Counted from the stretch's first letter, positions 8,760-16,954 are shown. The stretch is 18,332 bases of DNA from Pseudomonadota bacterium (GCA_023444445.1 JAEXMK010000116.1:1-18332), one strand, 5' to 3'. Notes: a model not told the origin generated them from the sequence alone. Numbers and translations: made by a program.

Positions 8760-9668
8760 ATGGCACTCGACAAATCGCTCCCGGCCCAAGAGGGCGGCGA
8801 CAGCGCGCGCGGTTTTGCTTTCGCGCTCTCCGCATATCTGTTGTGGGGCTTCCTCCCCATCTACATGAAGGCGGTTGCGCATATCTCGCCAATCGAAGTC
8901 ATCGTGCATCGCGTCATCTGGTCGGTGCCGATCGCGGCAGCGGTGCTCATCGCACTCGGGCGGACGGCGGAAATCAGAACAGCACTGAAAAACCCGAAGA
9001 TGCTGGCCATGGCTAGCCTGACGGCCGCCCTCATCAGCATCAACTGGGGTATCTATATCTGGGCGATCGGCGCGGGCCGTGCGCTGGATGCCGCACTCGG
9101 CTATTTCATCAATCCGCTGTTCAGCATCTTCCTCGGCGCCGTTCTCCTGAAGGAGAAACTCTATCCGGCGCAGATCGCCGCCATTGGCCTCGTCGCGCTC
9201 GCCGTTGCCATCCTCACCTGGCATGCGGGCAGCCTGCCATGGGTGTCCATCGCGCTCACCGTCTCCTGGGGTTTTTACGCCTTCTTCCGCAAGACATTGC
9301 CGATTGGCGCGACACAGGGCTTCCTGCTGGAAGTCATGCTGCTGTCCATTCCCGCCGTGCTGGTCATGATCTGGCTTGCCTTCAGCGGACAGGCGCATTT
9401 CATGGGCGGCAATTCCACCGACACCTGGCTTCTGGCGGCAAGCGGCGTGATTACCGCCGTGCCCCTCATTCTCTATGGCAACGGCGCCAAGCTGCTGCGG
9501 CTGTCGACCATCGGCATCATGCAATATATCGCGCCGACGATGATCTTCCTCATCGCCATCTTCATCTTCAAGGAACCTTTCGACACAGTGCGGATGGTAG
9601 CCTTTGCGATGATCTGGGTGGCGCTGGCGATCTATACCGGCTCCAGCCTGATGCGGCTCAAGAGGTAG
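8760..9668 (+). CDS. rarD: RarD-type EamA/DMT superfamily transporter
   Basis: A 302-residue inner-membrane protein with about ten hydrophobic segments, of the RarD branch of the drug/metabolite transporter superfamily. Branch features are AYLLWGFLPIYMK near the start, EVIVHRVIWS, INWGIYIWAIGAGRALDAAL with GYFINPL, LYGNGAK, and IMQYIAPT near the end. E. coli RarD was named for a chloramphenicol-sensitive phenotype; its true substrate is not established, so no cargo is claimed here. The ATG at 8760 has GGCGG about 8 bases upstream. A TTG at 8745 would add five residues and is less likely. It converges with the LOG-family gene, with only 10 bases between the stop codons and no terminator hairpin in that gap. 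Confidence 0.93.
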   Translation: MALDKSLPAQEGGDSARGFAFALSAYLLWGFLPIYMKAVAHISPIEVIVHRVIWSVPIAAAVLIALGRTAEIRTALKNPKMLAMASLTAALISINWGIYIWAIGAGRALDAALGYFINPLFSIFLGAVLLKEKLYPAQIAAIGLVALAVAILTWHAGSLPWVSIALTVSWGFYAFFRKTLPIGATQGFLLEVMLLSIPAVLVMIWLAFSGQAHFMGGNSTDTWLLAASGVITAVPLILYGNGAKLLRLSTIGIMQYIAPTMIFLIAIFIFKEPFDTVRMVAFAMIWVALAIYTGSSLMRLKR

Positions 9669-9678
9669 GCCGCACGCT

Positions 9679-10299
9679 CTAAAGGCGGGAAATCACCGAA
9701 GGATCGCCTTCGGGGTTCTGCTGCGCCCGCGCCCGGTCGATGATGGCAGGCACGATGTCCTTCACCTCGTCGATGATGAGCGGGTTCAGAAGATGCGCGC
9801 GATGGATGAACCCCTGGTCGCGCATATGCTGCACCAGTTCCAGCATGGGGTTCCAGAAGCCGTTGATATTGGCAAAGACCATCGGCTTGGCGTGGCGGCC
9901 GAGCTGCGCCCAGGTCATGATCTCAACGATCTCTTCCAGTGTGCCGACACCGCCCGGCAGGGTCACGAAGGCATCCGAGCGCTCGAACATCATATGTTTG
10001 CGCTCATGCATGTCCTTGGTTATCACAAGCTCGTTCAATTGTCCGAGAGAATGGCGTGTTGCCTCCATGTCGACGAGAAATTCCGGTATGATGCCGGTTA
10101 CTTCGCCGCCATTGGAAAGAACGCCACTGGCAACCGCGCCCATGATGCCCTTGGTGCCGCCGCCATAAACGAGGCGAATGCCGTTTTCGGCAATGGATTT
10201 CCCAAGCGCACGGCCTGCTTCCATATGGGCTGGATCACGTCCGGGCTGGGAGCCGCAATAAACGCAGATGGATCGAATCGCTGTATTTTTGTCCGTCAT
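9679..10299 (-). CDS. LOG-family protein (TIGR00730), probable nucleotide 5'-monophosphate phosphoribohydrolase
   Basis: A 206-residue protein of the LOG (LONELY GUY) family. Members with the full active site release free cytokinin bases from cytokinin riboside 5'-monophosphates, and bacterial relatives also cleave other purine nucleotides. The key motifs are complete: YGGGTKGIMG at 45-54, MHERK (Arg100, Lys101) at 97-101, and PGGVGTLEE at 115-123. It is likely a cytosolic soluble enzyme. The start is the first ATG; no good ribosome binding site is seen before it, and no alternative start precedes the conserved VYCGS (13-17). The gene faces away from the LysM protein across 156 bases. Cytokinin production would fit a plant-associated host, but the substrate is inference. 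Confidence 0.9.
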   Translation of the reverse strand: MTDKNTAIRSICVYCGSQPGRDPAHMEAGRALGKSIAENGIRLVYGGGTKGIMGAVASGVLSNGGEVTGIIPEFLVDMEATRHSLGQLNELVITKDMHERKHMMFERSDAFVTLPGGVGTLEEIVEIMTWAQLGRHAKPMVFANINGFWNPMLELVQHMRDQGFIHRAHLLNPLIIDEVKDIVPAIIDRARAQQNPEGDPSVISRL

Positions 10300-10342
10300 T
10301 GAGGGAAGGAACTATGCGGGATGCTGCACGTCAAGAAAATTT

Positions 10343-10375
10343 GGGAAATCCCTTGCAAATATGGCCTTTTGGCCA
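10343..10375. promoter_or_regulatory. Twin small palindromes between divergent genes
   Basis: GGGAAATCCC (10343-10352) and TGGCCTTTTGGCCA (10362-10375) lie next to each other in the 156-base divergent spacer between the LOG-family gene and the LysM gene, which must hold both promoters. Short palindromes of this kind may be protein-binding sites, but no -10 or -35 pair is clear in either direction. Confidence 0.25.
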
Positions 10376-10455
10376 CACGCCGCTTGTCTGGAAGAAGGTA
10401 AGACGCTAGCAATCTCAACTCATGTTCAAAGCTTGGAATACCCGGAGCACATAGG

Positions 10456-12501
10456 ATGAAAAATAACAAAGCCGGTTTGCTGGCGCTGATCGTGCTGGGC
10501 ATTGCGTCCCTGCTCATGATCTTTTTCGTCCTGCCGCGGATTTCCAATGACGGTAAACCGATCGGCGACGCCATCAACGAGGCGGGCAACGCGGTGAAGA
10601 ACAGCGTGGAAATGGGCGCCGACAAGGCGGGCGACATCCTGTCCGACGCGGCTGAGGAAACAGCCAACATCGCCGACAAGGTGGGCCGCCGGGCGGCGTC
10701 CGCAACCCAGTCGATCAAGGACATGGCCTCGCTTTTTGCCGACAACAAGGTCCCCTCCGACGCCGATTTCGCAGCAGCCCGCAAGAATGTCGAGGCTTCG
10801 CTGAAGGAACTGACCAATATCGATATTCCCGAGTCGCTGGACGAAACGACGTCCCGGCTCATCACCACGGCGCGCGCTGCGGCTGAACGTACCACCGCCT
10901 TCCTGCGCGGCCTGCCCGACAGTGCCGAAGCGGCAGCGGAGCAGGTGCGCCGACTGGCAGGCGTGTTTGCCGGCACCGACGACGGTGCGCCGAGACCCGC
11001 TCAGCCGGTTGCGCCCTCAGCGCCCAAGCAGACACAGGCTCCGGCACAGGCTCCAGCTGGCGCCAGCGCCGCACAGGCCACCCCAGGTGCGCCAACTTTC
11101 GACGTGTTGCGGGTTGAGCCTGATGGATCGGCCGTGATTGCAGGCAAGGCACAGCCCGGCGGGAAACTCGAGATTTTGAGCAATGGCAAGGTCGTCGCCG
11201 AGACGAAGATCGATGGAAGCGGCGATTTCGCTGCCGTCTTCGACAATCCCCTGCCGCCCGGAGACCACCAGCTGGTGTTGCGCTCCACTGATGCCAACGG
11301 CAAGGCAACGCAGTCCGAAGAAGTGGCTACCGTCTCCGTGCCGCAGAACAAATCCGGGGAACTGCTGGCCATGGTGTCCAAGCCTGGCGAGGCAAGTCGC
11401 GTGCTGGCCATGCCGGACGCTGCTCCGGCGCCGCTCCAGCCGCAGGCCACGGTCGCTCAACAGCCGGCAGCGACGACCGAGCAGACCGCAAACGCCGCTT
11501 CCACCCCGGTTGCAGGCAACGCACCTTCGGCGGCTGCACCGCTGACCGCGAGCGTGCAGGTCACCGCCGTCGAATTTGAAGGGTCGAAGATTTTTGTGGC
11601 CGGTTCCGCGCCCGCCGGTTCGACCGTCCGCGCGCTCGTCGATGAAACGGAAATCGGCAAGACCGCGACAGAAGCCTCCGGGCATTTCGTCATCGAAGGC
11701 GATGTCGACCTGGCTGTCGGCAGCCATATCATCACCGTCGAGGAGTTGAATGCGGATGGCACCGCCAAGGTGCGCGTGCGCGTTCCCTTCGAGCGGCCGC
11801 AGACCGATCAGGCAACCGTCGCCATGCAGGCGCCATCAACCTCATCCTCCGCCAGCACGACCGCGGCACCGGCCGAAAACCAGAGCACGGCGAGCGACCG
11901 CGCCGCGTTTGAAAAGCTGCGCACCGATGTCGCCAAGGCATTCGGCATCCTGTCCAATCTCTACAAGGAACAGGCGACGCCGGCGCTCGACCAGGCCATC
12001 GCCGGCCGCTCCGCAGTGGTGATCGCGCTGAAATCGCTGTCGGAGTTTCGCACTGCCGCTGCAACCGAGCCTGCCTTCACCGCTTTTGCCGGTGATATCA
12101 CGGCCAAGGCACGCCAGCTGCTTGCGACTGTCGAAGCTTGGCCGAACGATGTGGCGGCCATCGGCAAGGGCATCGCCTCGCTTGCAAGCCGTCTCGCCGA
12201 ACTCCACATCATCGCTCCGCCCGCCCCCGCGCCGCAGGCCCCTGCCGGGCCGCAGACCTTCGAGCAGGCGCCGCTCGCCGAAAGCCAGAACAGCGTCATC
12301 ATCCGCCGCGGTGACACGCTGTGGCAGATTTCGCGCCGCGTTTACGGTCAGGGCGTGCGTTACACCACGATCTACCTCGCCAATGAGGACCAGATCAAAA
12401 ACCCCGACCTGATCGAACCCGGCCAGATTTTCGGCGTGCCGAAAGAAGCCCTGCCGAATGCCGAGGAACTCCACCGCAAGCGGCTGAAGAGCGGCTCCTG
12501 A
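10456..12501 (+). CDS. Membrane-anchored LysM protein with Ig-like repeats
   Basis: A 681-residue envelope protein. Residues 7-25 form one hydrophobic segment after a short basic start, so it is probably anchored in the inner membrane with the rest in the periplasm. Residues 35-95 are Ala/Lys/Glu/Asp-rich and look helical and amphipathic. Two bacterial Ig-like beta domains follow at about 215-297 (GSAVIAGKAQPGGKLEIL) and 367-450 (GSKIFVAGSAPAGSTVRAL), joined by Ala/Pro-rich linkers. A second helical block spans about 480-580. A single LysM domain at about 613-665 (VIIRRGDTLWQISRRVYG to PGQIFGVP) would bind peptidoglycan. No enzymatic domain is visible, so a structural or tethering role is likely. 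Similar proteins occur widely in Rhizobiales. The ribosome binding site is modest (CGGAG). Confidence 0.88.
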   Translation: MKNNKAGLLALIVLGIASLLMIFFVLPRISNDGKPIGDAINEAGNAVKNSVEMGADKAGDILSDAAEETANIADKVGRRAASATQSIKDMASLFADNKVPSDADFAAARKNVEASLKELTNIDIPESLDETTSRLITTARAAAERTTAFLRGLPDSAEAAAEQVRRLAGVFAGTDDGAPRPAQPVAPSAPKQTQAPAQAPAGASAAQATPGAPTFDVLRVEPDGSAVIAGKAQPGGKLEILSNGKVVAETKIDGSGDFAAVFDNPLPPGDHQLVLRSTDANGKATQSEEVATVSVPQNKSGELLAMVSKPGEASRVLAMPDAAPAPLQPQATVAQQPAATTEQTANAASTPVAGNAPSAAAPLTASVQVTAVEFEGSKIFVAGSAPAGSTVRALVDETEIGKTATEASGHFVIEGDVDLAVGSHIITVEELNADGTAKVRVRVPFERPQTDQATVAMQAPSTSSSASTTAAPAENQSTASDRAAFEKLRTDVAKAFGILSNLYKEQATPALDQAIAGRSAVVIALKSLSEFRTAAATEPAFTAFAGDITAKARQLLATVEAWPNDVAAIGKGIASLASRLAELHIIAPPAPAPQAPAGPQTFEQAPLAESQNSVIIRRGDTLWQISRRVYGQGVRYTTIYLANEDQIKNPDLIEPGQIFGVPKEALPNAEELHRKRLKSGS

Positions 12502-12513
12502 CGATCTGAAGAC

Positions 12514-12597
12514 GTTGCGGTGAACCCGCAACAACCCTATCTGTGACACGCGCGGCGGCTTGACCAAAGCCGCCGTCCTGCTGTCGGCTTCCGGCAG
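12514..12597 (+). promoter_or_regulatory. Three consecutive hairpins before the Atm1-type gene
   Basis: The 111-base gap holds three stems in a row. GTTGCGG pairs with CCGCAAC (12514-12532, 5-base loop). GGCGGCTT pairs with AAGCCGCC (12554-12574, 5-base loop). CTGTCGG pairs with CCGGCAG with one T-G wobble (12581-12597, 3-base loop). None has a T-run. The third ends three bases before the CCGGAGAGA ribosome binding site, so the group could be a structured leader or could stabilise the 3' end of the upstream mRNA. Confidence 0.45.
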
Positions 12598-12612
12598 TCA
12601 CCGGAGAGAATG

Positions 12613-14499
12613 ATGGCAACGAAGAAAAAAACCATTTCGGCGGATTCCAGCAATCCGACCCAGACCCTGATCAATCTCTGGCCATATATGTGGCCAGAGG
12701 GGCGGTGGGACCTGAAGATGCGGGTGATCTGGGCAACCGTGTTCCTCGTTGTCGCCAAGCTGGTTTTGATCGCCGTTCCTTATTTTTTCAAATGGGCGAC
12801 GGATGCGCTTAACGGTAAGCTCGATATGGCCGGCCTGGTTCCGACCTTCCTGCTCGGCGCGGTGGCGCTGGTCATCGCCTATAATATGACACGGCTGATC
12901 CAGGTCGGTCTCAATCAGTTGCGCGATTCGCTGTTTGCCAGCGTCGGACAGCATGCGGTGCGCCAGCTCGCTTATCGCACGTTCGTGCATATGCACCGGC
13001 TTTCCCTGCGGTTCCATCTGGAACGCAAGACCGGCGGGCTTTCGCGGGTGATCGAGCGCGGCACCAAGGGCATCGAAACCATTGTCCGCTTCACCATTCT
13101 CAACACCGCACCGACCTTCATCGAATTCCTGCTGACGGCCATCATCTTCTGGGCGTCCTACGGCTTTTCTTACGTGCTCGTCACCGTCATCACCGTCTGG
13201 GCCTATATCTGGTTCACGGTCAGGGCCAGCAACTGGCGTATCGGCATTCGTCGCGCCATGAATGACAGCGATACCGACGCCAATACAAAGGCGATCGACT
13301 CGCTGCTCAACTTCGAGACCGTCAAATATTTCGGCAATGAGGAGATGGAGGCAAAGCGCTTCGACATTGCCATGGAGCGCTACGAAAAATCGGCGATCTC
13401 CATCTGGACCTCGCTTGGCTGGCTGAACTTCGGCCAGGGCGTGATCTTCGGCATCGGCTCCACGATCATGATGGTCATGTCGGCGCTGGCCGTGCAGCGT
13501 GGTGAACAGACCATCGGCGATTTCGTCTTCGTCAATGCGCTGCTGCTGCAGCTTTCGGTGCCGCTCAATTTCATCGGCTTCGTTTATCGCGAAATCCGCC
13601 AGGGGCTGACCGATATCGAGCAGATGTTCGATCTTCTGGAGGTGGAAGCCGAAGTGACGGATGCGCCGGATGCAAAGCCGCTTGCGGCCGGCCCCGGCGC
13701 CATCTCCTTCCGCGACGTGCATTTTGCCTATGACCCTGAAAGACCGATCCTGAAGGGTGTTTCCTTCGACGTGCCGGCTGGAAAGACAGTGGCGATCGTC
13801 GGTCCATCCGGTGCGGGAAAATCGACGATCTCGCGCCTTCTTTATCGTTTCTACGATATTCAGGAGGGTACAATTACAGTCGACGGGCAGGATATTCGCG
13901 ACGTGACGCAAAAGAGCCTGCGTTCGGTGATCGGCATGGTTCCGCAGGATACGGTGCTGTTTAACGACACGCTGGCCTACAACATCCGTTATGGCCGCCC
14001 CTCGGCAACGCAGGAGGAGGTCATGGCCGCAGCGGATGCGGCGCAGATCAGCGCCTTCATCGGCAAGCTGCCAGAGGGTTACGCCACCATGGTCGGCGAA
14101 CGCGGCCTGAAGCTGTCCGGCGGTGAAAAGCAGCGTGTGGCGATCGCCCGGACCATCCTCAAGGGGCCGCCGATCCTGATCCTCGACGAGGCGACGTCTG
14201 CGCTCGATACGCATACGGAACAGGAAATCCAGAGCGCCCTTGACATCGTCTCGAAAAACCGCACCACGCTGGTCATCGCGCATCGCCTTTCCACGGTCAT
14301 CCATGCGGACGAAATCATCGTACTGAAGGAAGGCCTGATCGCCGAGCGGGGAACCCACGCCTCGCTGATGGCGCAAAACGGCCTCTACGCCTCTATGTGG
14401 AGCCGCCAGCGCGAGGCGATCCGGGCGGAAGAGATGCTGCGCCATGTTCGCGAAAGCGACGATCTTGGCGTCGTGGACCGCGGCGAACCGGCGCATTGA
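12613..14499 (+). CDS. Atm1-type ABC exporter (fused permease and ATPase)
   Basis: A 628-residue half-transporter of the ABCB7/Atm1 group, working as a homodimer in the inner membrane. Bacterial and mitochondrial Atm1 proteins export glutathione-derived compounds and are tied to Fe-S cluster or heavy-metal homeostasis. The N-terminal six-helix domain includes the group-typical SLLNFETVKYFGNE. In numbering from the first of two adjacent ATGs, the ATPase domain has Walker A GPSGAGKST (398-406), Q-loop VPQDTVLFNDT, signature LSGGE from 502, Walker B ending Asp526-Glu527, and switch His558. All catalytic residues are intact. The second ATG (12613) is preferred because its spacing from GGAG is six bases rather than three. 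A close relation to Atm1 rather than MsbA is inferred from the permease sequence. Confidence 0.93.
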   Translation: MATKKKTISADSSNPTQTLINLWPYMWPEGRWDLKMRVIWATVFLVVAKLVLIAVPYFFKWATDALNGKLDMAGLVPTFLLGAVALVIAYNMTRLIQVGLNQLRDSLFASVGQHAVRQLAYRTFVHMHRLSLRFHLERKTGGLSRVIERGTKGIETIVRFTILNTAPTFIEFLLTAIIFWASYGFSYVLVTVITVWAYIWFTVRASNWRIGIRRAMNDSDTDANTKAIDSLLNFETVKYFGNEEMEAKRFDIAMERYEKSAISIWTSLGWLNFGQGVIFGIGSTIMMVMSALAVQRGEQTIGDFVFVNALLLQLSVPLNFIGFVYREIRQGLTDIEQMFDLLEVEAEVTDAPDAKPLAAGPGAISFRDVHFAYDPERPILKGVSFDVPAGKTVAIVGPSGAGKSTISRLLYRFYDIQEGTITVDGQDIRDVTQKSLRSVIGMVPQDTVLFNDTLAYNIRYGRPSATQEEVMAAADAAQISAFIGKLPEGYATMVGERGLKLSGGEKQRVAIARTILKGPPILILDEATSALDTHTEQEIQSALDIVSKNRTTLVIAHRLSTVIHADEIIVLKEGLIAERGTHASLMAQNGLYASMWSRQREAIRAEEMLRHVRESDDLGVVDRGEPAH

Positions 14500-14540
14500 C
14501 GGCATAAACTCGGCATAACTCCGGGGGAACCGGAGTGGGA

Positions 14541-14573
14541 GCCCTGCCGGGCCATTGCCGGGCGGGGCGTTTG
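14541..14573 (+). terminator. Weak terminator-like hairpin after the ABC exporter
   Basis: GCCCTGCC (14541-14548) pairs with GGCGGGGC (14561-14568) with one T-G wobble and a 12-base loop, followed only by GTTT. The short T-run makes this a weak intrinsic terminator at best. The sequence before it carries the near-identical tandem words CGGCATAAACT and CGGCATAACT (14500-14520). Confidence 0.3.
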
Positions 14574-14673
14574 GCTGTAACCAGCAAGACGAAGTTTGTC
14601 GCATGCCCGTATGGATCGTGTCGTATGAAGACCACATATGGAGGCGCAGACAAAAACCGGAGCAAGGAACCAT

Positions 14674-15372
14674 ATGAATCTGTTCGACACCATTCGCAAC
14701 ACCATCGTACCGATCCACAAGGAAGGTTATGTCTTCGTGGCGGCCTTCTTCGTCGCATCGCTGGTGCTCGGCTGGATCGCCGAACCGCTCTTCTGGGTCG
14801 GTCTCGTGCTGACGGCCTGGTGCGCCTATTTCTTCCGTGACCCGGAGCGCGTGACGCCACAGGATGACGACCTCATCATCAGCCCGGCCGACGGCAAGGT
14901 TTCCGCCGTGCAGAGCGTCATTCCGCCGCTGGAACTGGAACTCGGCAAGGAGCCGATGGTGCGCATTTCGGTGTTCATGAACGTGTTCAACTGCCATGTG
15001 AACCGCGCTCCCGTGCGTGGCCGCATCGTCAATGTCGCTTACCGTCCCGGCCTCTTCCTGAACGCCGAAGTCGACAAGGCTTCCGAAGACAATGAACGTA
15101 ACGGCCTCGTCATCGAGACCTCGCATGGCAAGGTCGGCGTGGTACAGATTGCCGGCATGGTCGCCCGCCGCATAGTCTGCTGGGTGAAACCGAATGAACC
15201 TGTTGATGCCGGTGAGCGTTTCGGCCTTATCCGTTTCGGTTCGCGCCTCGATATCTTCCTTCCCGCTGGTTTCGAGCCGCGTGTATCGGTCGGCCAGACG
15301 GCGATTGCCGGTGAAACCGTGCTTGCCGAATTCGGCTCGGCCAAGGGTCCTGTCCTTAGCCGCCGCGGCTAA
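14674..15372 (+). CDS. psd: Phosphatidylserine decarboxylase, short form
   Basis: It converts phosphatidylserine to phosphatidylethanolamine at the inner membrane. The 232-residue protein is the short class found in rhizobia and some archaea and Gram-positives, not the longer E. coli type. Two hydrophobic segments lie at about 15-50. [10 protein letters not shown] and [16 protein letters not shown] carry conserved Asp and His residues. The self-cleavage motif is FGS, with Ser190 becoming the pyruvoyl group of a 43-residue alpha chain, while residues 1-189 form the beta chain. The ATG at 14674 is preferred over one at 14638 because AAGGA lies six bases upstream and the known short forms begin like this. 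The next gene, pssA, supplies its substrate and starts 17 bases after the stop. Confidence 0.95.
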   Translation: MNLFDTIRNTIVPIHKEGYVFVAAFFVASLVLGWIAEPLFWVGLVLTAWCAYFFRDPERVTPQDDDLIISPADGKVSAVQSVIPPLELELGKEPMVRISVFMNVFNCHVNRAPVRGRIVNVAYRPGLFLNAEVDKASEDNERNGLVIETSHGKVGVVQIAGMVARRIVCWVKPNEPVDAGERFGLIRFGSRLDIFLPAGFEPRVSVGQTAIAGETVLAEFGSAKGPVLSRRG

Positions 15373-15389
15373 GGACAAACAGGAAGGGA

Positions 15390-16265
15390 ATGCGCATGGA
15401 AACGCCGGCAGCAGAGTCACAGCAGAACGGAAAACATGAGGGTCGCAAAGATAGCGGCCGTGGGCCGCGCTTGAGGGAAATTCCCTTTCGGCTCCTGGTG
15501 CCCAATCTCATCACCGTTCTGGCCATCTGCGCCGGCCTGAGTGGCGTGCGCCTTGCCATAGAAGGCCGCTTCGAGCTGGCCGTTGGCATGGTGTTGCTCG
15601 CCGCCTTCCTCGACGGTATCGACGGGCGCGTTGCACGCATGATGAAGGCGACCTCCAAATTCGGCGAACAGATGGACAGCCTGGCCGACATCGTCAATTT
15701 TGGTGTCGCCCCTGCCCTCGTCGTCTATATCTATCTGCTAGATCAAGTCCGTTCGATCGGCTGGATCGCCGCCCTCATCTATGTCATCGCTGCCGGCCTG
15801 CGCCTGGCGCGCTTTAATGTTATGATCGAGCGCCCCGTGAAGGCTCCCTGGCAGAATGAATTTTTCGTCGGCGTGCCGGCGCCGATGGGCGCCATGCTGG
15901 TGCTGCTGCCGGTTTATCTCGGCTTCCTTGGCGTGGAGCCGGACAAGCCTTTCGCTTATGTCGCTGCCGCCTATACCGTGCTGATCGGTTATCTTCTCAT
16001 CAGCCGCCTGCCGATCTGGTCGGGAAAATCCGGAACCAGCCGCATTCGCCGCGATCTGGTGCTGCCGATGATCCTCGTCGTCGTGCTCTATGTGGCGATG
16101 CTGATGAGCTTCACCTGGGAAGTTCTTGTTCTGACGGTTGCCGCCTATCTCGTCTTCATACCCATCAGCGCCCGTCTCTGGCACCGCCGCTACGGCACGC
16201 TGACCATCGAGGAAGACGCGCATGACGATGCCAATGGCGGCAACGGCCTCGATCGCAGCATTTGA
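15390..16265 (+). CDS. pssA: CDP-diacylglycerol-serine O-phosphatidyltransferase
   Basis: It makes phosphatidylserine from CDP-diacylglycerol and L-serine in the inner membrane, supplying the substrate for the adjacent Psd. The 291-residue protein has a polar N-terminal 30 residues, then about eight hydrophobic segments. The CDP-alcohol phosphatidyltransferase motif is complete: Asp75, Asp78-Gly79, Ala82-Arg83, Gly92, Asp96 and Asp100. This is the membrane-bound type II synthase, not the soluble E. coli type. The first ATG (15390) and a second six bases later (15396) share the AGGAAGGGA ribosome binding site, so the start could be either. Pairing with psd in one operon is the usual rhizobial arrangement. 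The strongly charged N-terminus is cytosolic. Confidence 0.95.
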   Translation: MRMETPAAESQQNGKHEGRKDSGRGPRLREIPFRLLVPNLITVLAICAGLSGVRLAIEGRFELAVGMVLLAAFLDGIDGRVARMMKATSKFGEQMDSLADIVNFGVAPALVVYIYLLDQVRSIGWIAALIYVIAAGLRLARFNVMIERPVKAPWQNEFFVGVPAPMGAMLVLLPVYLGFLGVEPDKPFAYVAAAYTVLIGYLLISRLPIWSGKSGTSRIRRDLVLPMILVVVLYVAMLMSFTWEVLVLTVAAYLVFIPISARLWHRRYGTLTIEEDAHDDANGGNGLDRSI

Positions 16266-16284
16266 AACCACAGGTTTATTTTTT

Positions 16285-16379
16285 CCGCATTGGCCAGTGC
16301 GGGATGTGACACAAAATGTCGCAGCCCGAAAAACCGGCTTCGCAACTTTCGCCTCGAATCCGTCAAGATTAGCCTCGAA
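16285..16379 (+). promoter_or_regulatory. Palindrome and spaced direct repeats between pssA and the small gene
   Basis: CCGCATTGGCCAGTGCGG (16285-16302) is a near-perfect palindrome that can form a 7-bp stem with one T-G wobble and a GGCC loop. Further on, GCCTCGAA occurs at 16351-16358 and 16372-16379, exactly 21 bp apart, about two helical turns. The palindrome has T residues before it rather than after, so it is not a plus-strand terminator. The direct repeats look like a candidate site for a dimeric DNA-binding protein. Confidence 0.3.
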
Positions 16380-16434
16380 AGAAGGGCCTCAGACGCATCG
16401 CAAAGGCGATTGGCGTGAATTGTGGAGAGAGAAA

Positions 16435-16566
16435 ATGACGAACGAGACGAAGGCACAGCCGCAAGCGAAGCCTGACCTCAAGAGCCACTACCGCCCGCTC
16501 GGACTGAAGGCCGTTGCTGCCGCAGCCCTGATGCTGAAGCGTAAGCCCGCCGCCAAAACCGCCTGA
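16435..16566 (+). CDS. Small basic protein of 43 residues
   Basis: An unrecognised short protein, preceded by GGAGAGAG about 7 bases before the ATG. The first half is polar (TKAQPQAKPDLKSHY). The second half has an alanine-rich helix (LKAVAAAALML) followed by a basic tail (KRKPAAKTA). A longer frame in the same register begins inside pssA at 16222, but it lacks a ribosome binding site and reads like non-coding sequence, so it is not used. A strong terminator lies about 85 bases after the stop, which supports a transcribed unit. It may be a conserved rhizobial small protein; homologue searches would settle it. No function is proposed. Confidence 0.6.
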   Translation: MTNETKAQPQAKPDLKSHYRPLGLKAVAAAALMLKRKPAAKTA

Positions 16567-16585
16567 AAACATTCACTTTTCTGAT

Positions 16586-16639
16586 GTCAGCGGATATTGG
16601 GGATTTTCCGAAAGACGGAAAAATACTGACGGAAAATCA
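16586..16639 (+). repeat. Overlapping alternative hairpins before the terminator
   Basis: GATTTTCCG (16602-16610) can pair with CGGAAAA at 16616-16622, or perfectly with CGGAAAATC at 16631-16639, and the two pairings exclude each other. An outer pair GTCAG (16586-16590) and CTGAC (16626-16630) would enclose the first hairpin. This pattern resembles a switch but may be only repetitive sequence. Confidence 0.4.
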
Positions 16640-16649
16640 ACAATCACGC

Positions 16650-16682
16650 GGCGCCTTTTGCAGGCGCCGTTTTTGTTTTTCG
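16650..16682 (+). terminator. Rho-independent terminator after the small gene
   Basis: CGGCGCC (16650-16656) pairs perfectly with GGCGCCG (16664-16670) across a 7-base loop and is followed by TTTTTGTTTTT. It ends the transcript of the small gene and possibly of psd-pssA. Very strong by rule. Confidence 0.92.
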
Positions 16683-16954
16683 CGCGCCGCGATGCAGCAG
16701 ATCTTAAACCATTCATAGAATTGGCAGAATTCTGTAACGAAGCCGCAACGAAACTGCAGTAGAAAGCTCGGCTTCGACAATAAGGCTATACGAGCGCCAA
16801 CGTACAGCTTAGTGAATATAAAAGATCTTTTCTATTCCGCATTTTTTCCCACAACAATGCATAAGCCGCCCTTCGAATTCGCGGCCACGCGGAGACGAAT
16901 AGTCGGTATTGAGGAAAGACTGGGGAGACGGGCCATGGGGGGCTTCGGGACGGC

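Larger units (their letters stand above)
16567..16954. other. Intergenic region with terminator and unexplained hairpins
   Basis: 388 bases between the small gene and the GGDEF gene. The first 120 bases hold a set of inverted repeats and a strong terminator. The remaining 270 bases are relatively A/T-rich and presumably contain the promoter of the next gene. TATAAA at 16817-16822 resembles a -10 box without a convincing -35 partner, and CAGAATTCTG (16726-16735) is a perfect 10-bp palindrome. No open reading frame with a good ribosome binding site is seen here. Confidence 0.5.

Noticed and set aside
12598..15420. A 940-codon open frame on the minus strand opposite the ABC exporter and psd
   Set aside because: Its translation is rich in His, Asp, Arg and Gly without domain motifs, the pattern produced by reading G/C-biased codons in antisense. 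The plus-strand genes have complete catalytic motifs.
16222..16434. Upstream extension of the small gene starting inside pssA
   Set aside because: No ribosome binding site, overlaps the pssA 3' end, and the extra sequence looks non-coding. The ATG at 16435 has a good site.
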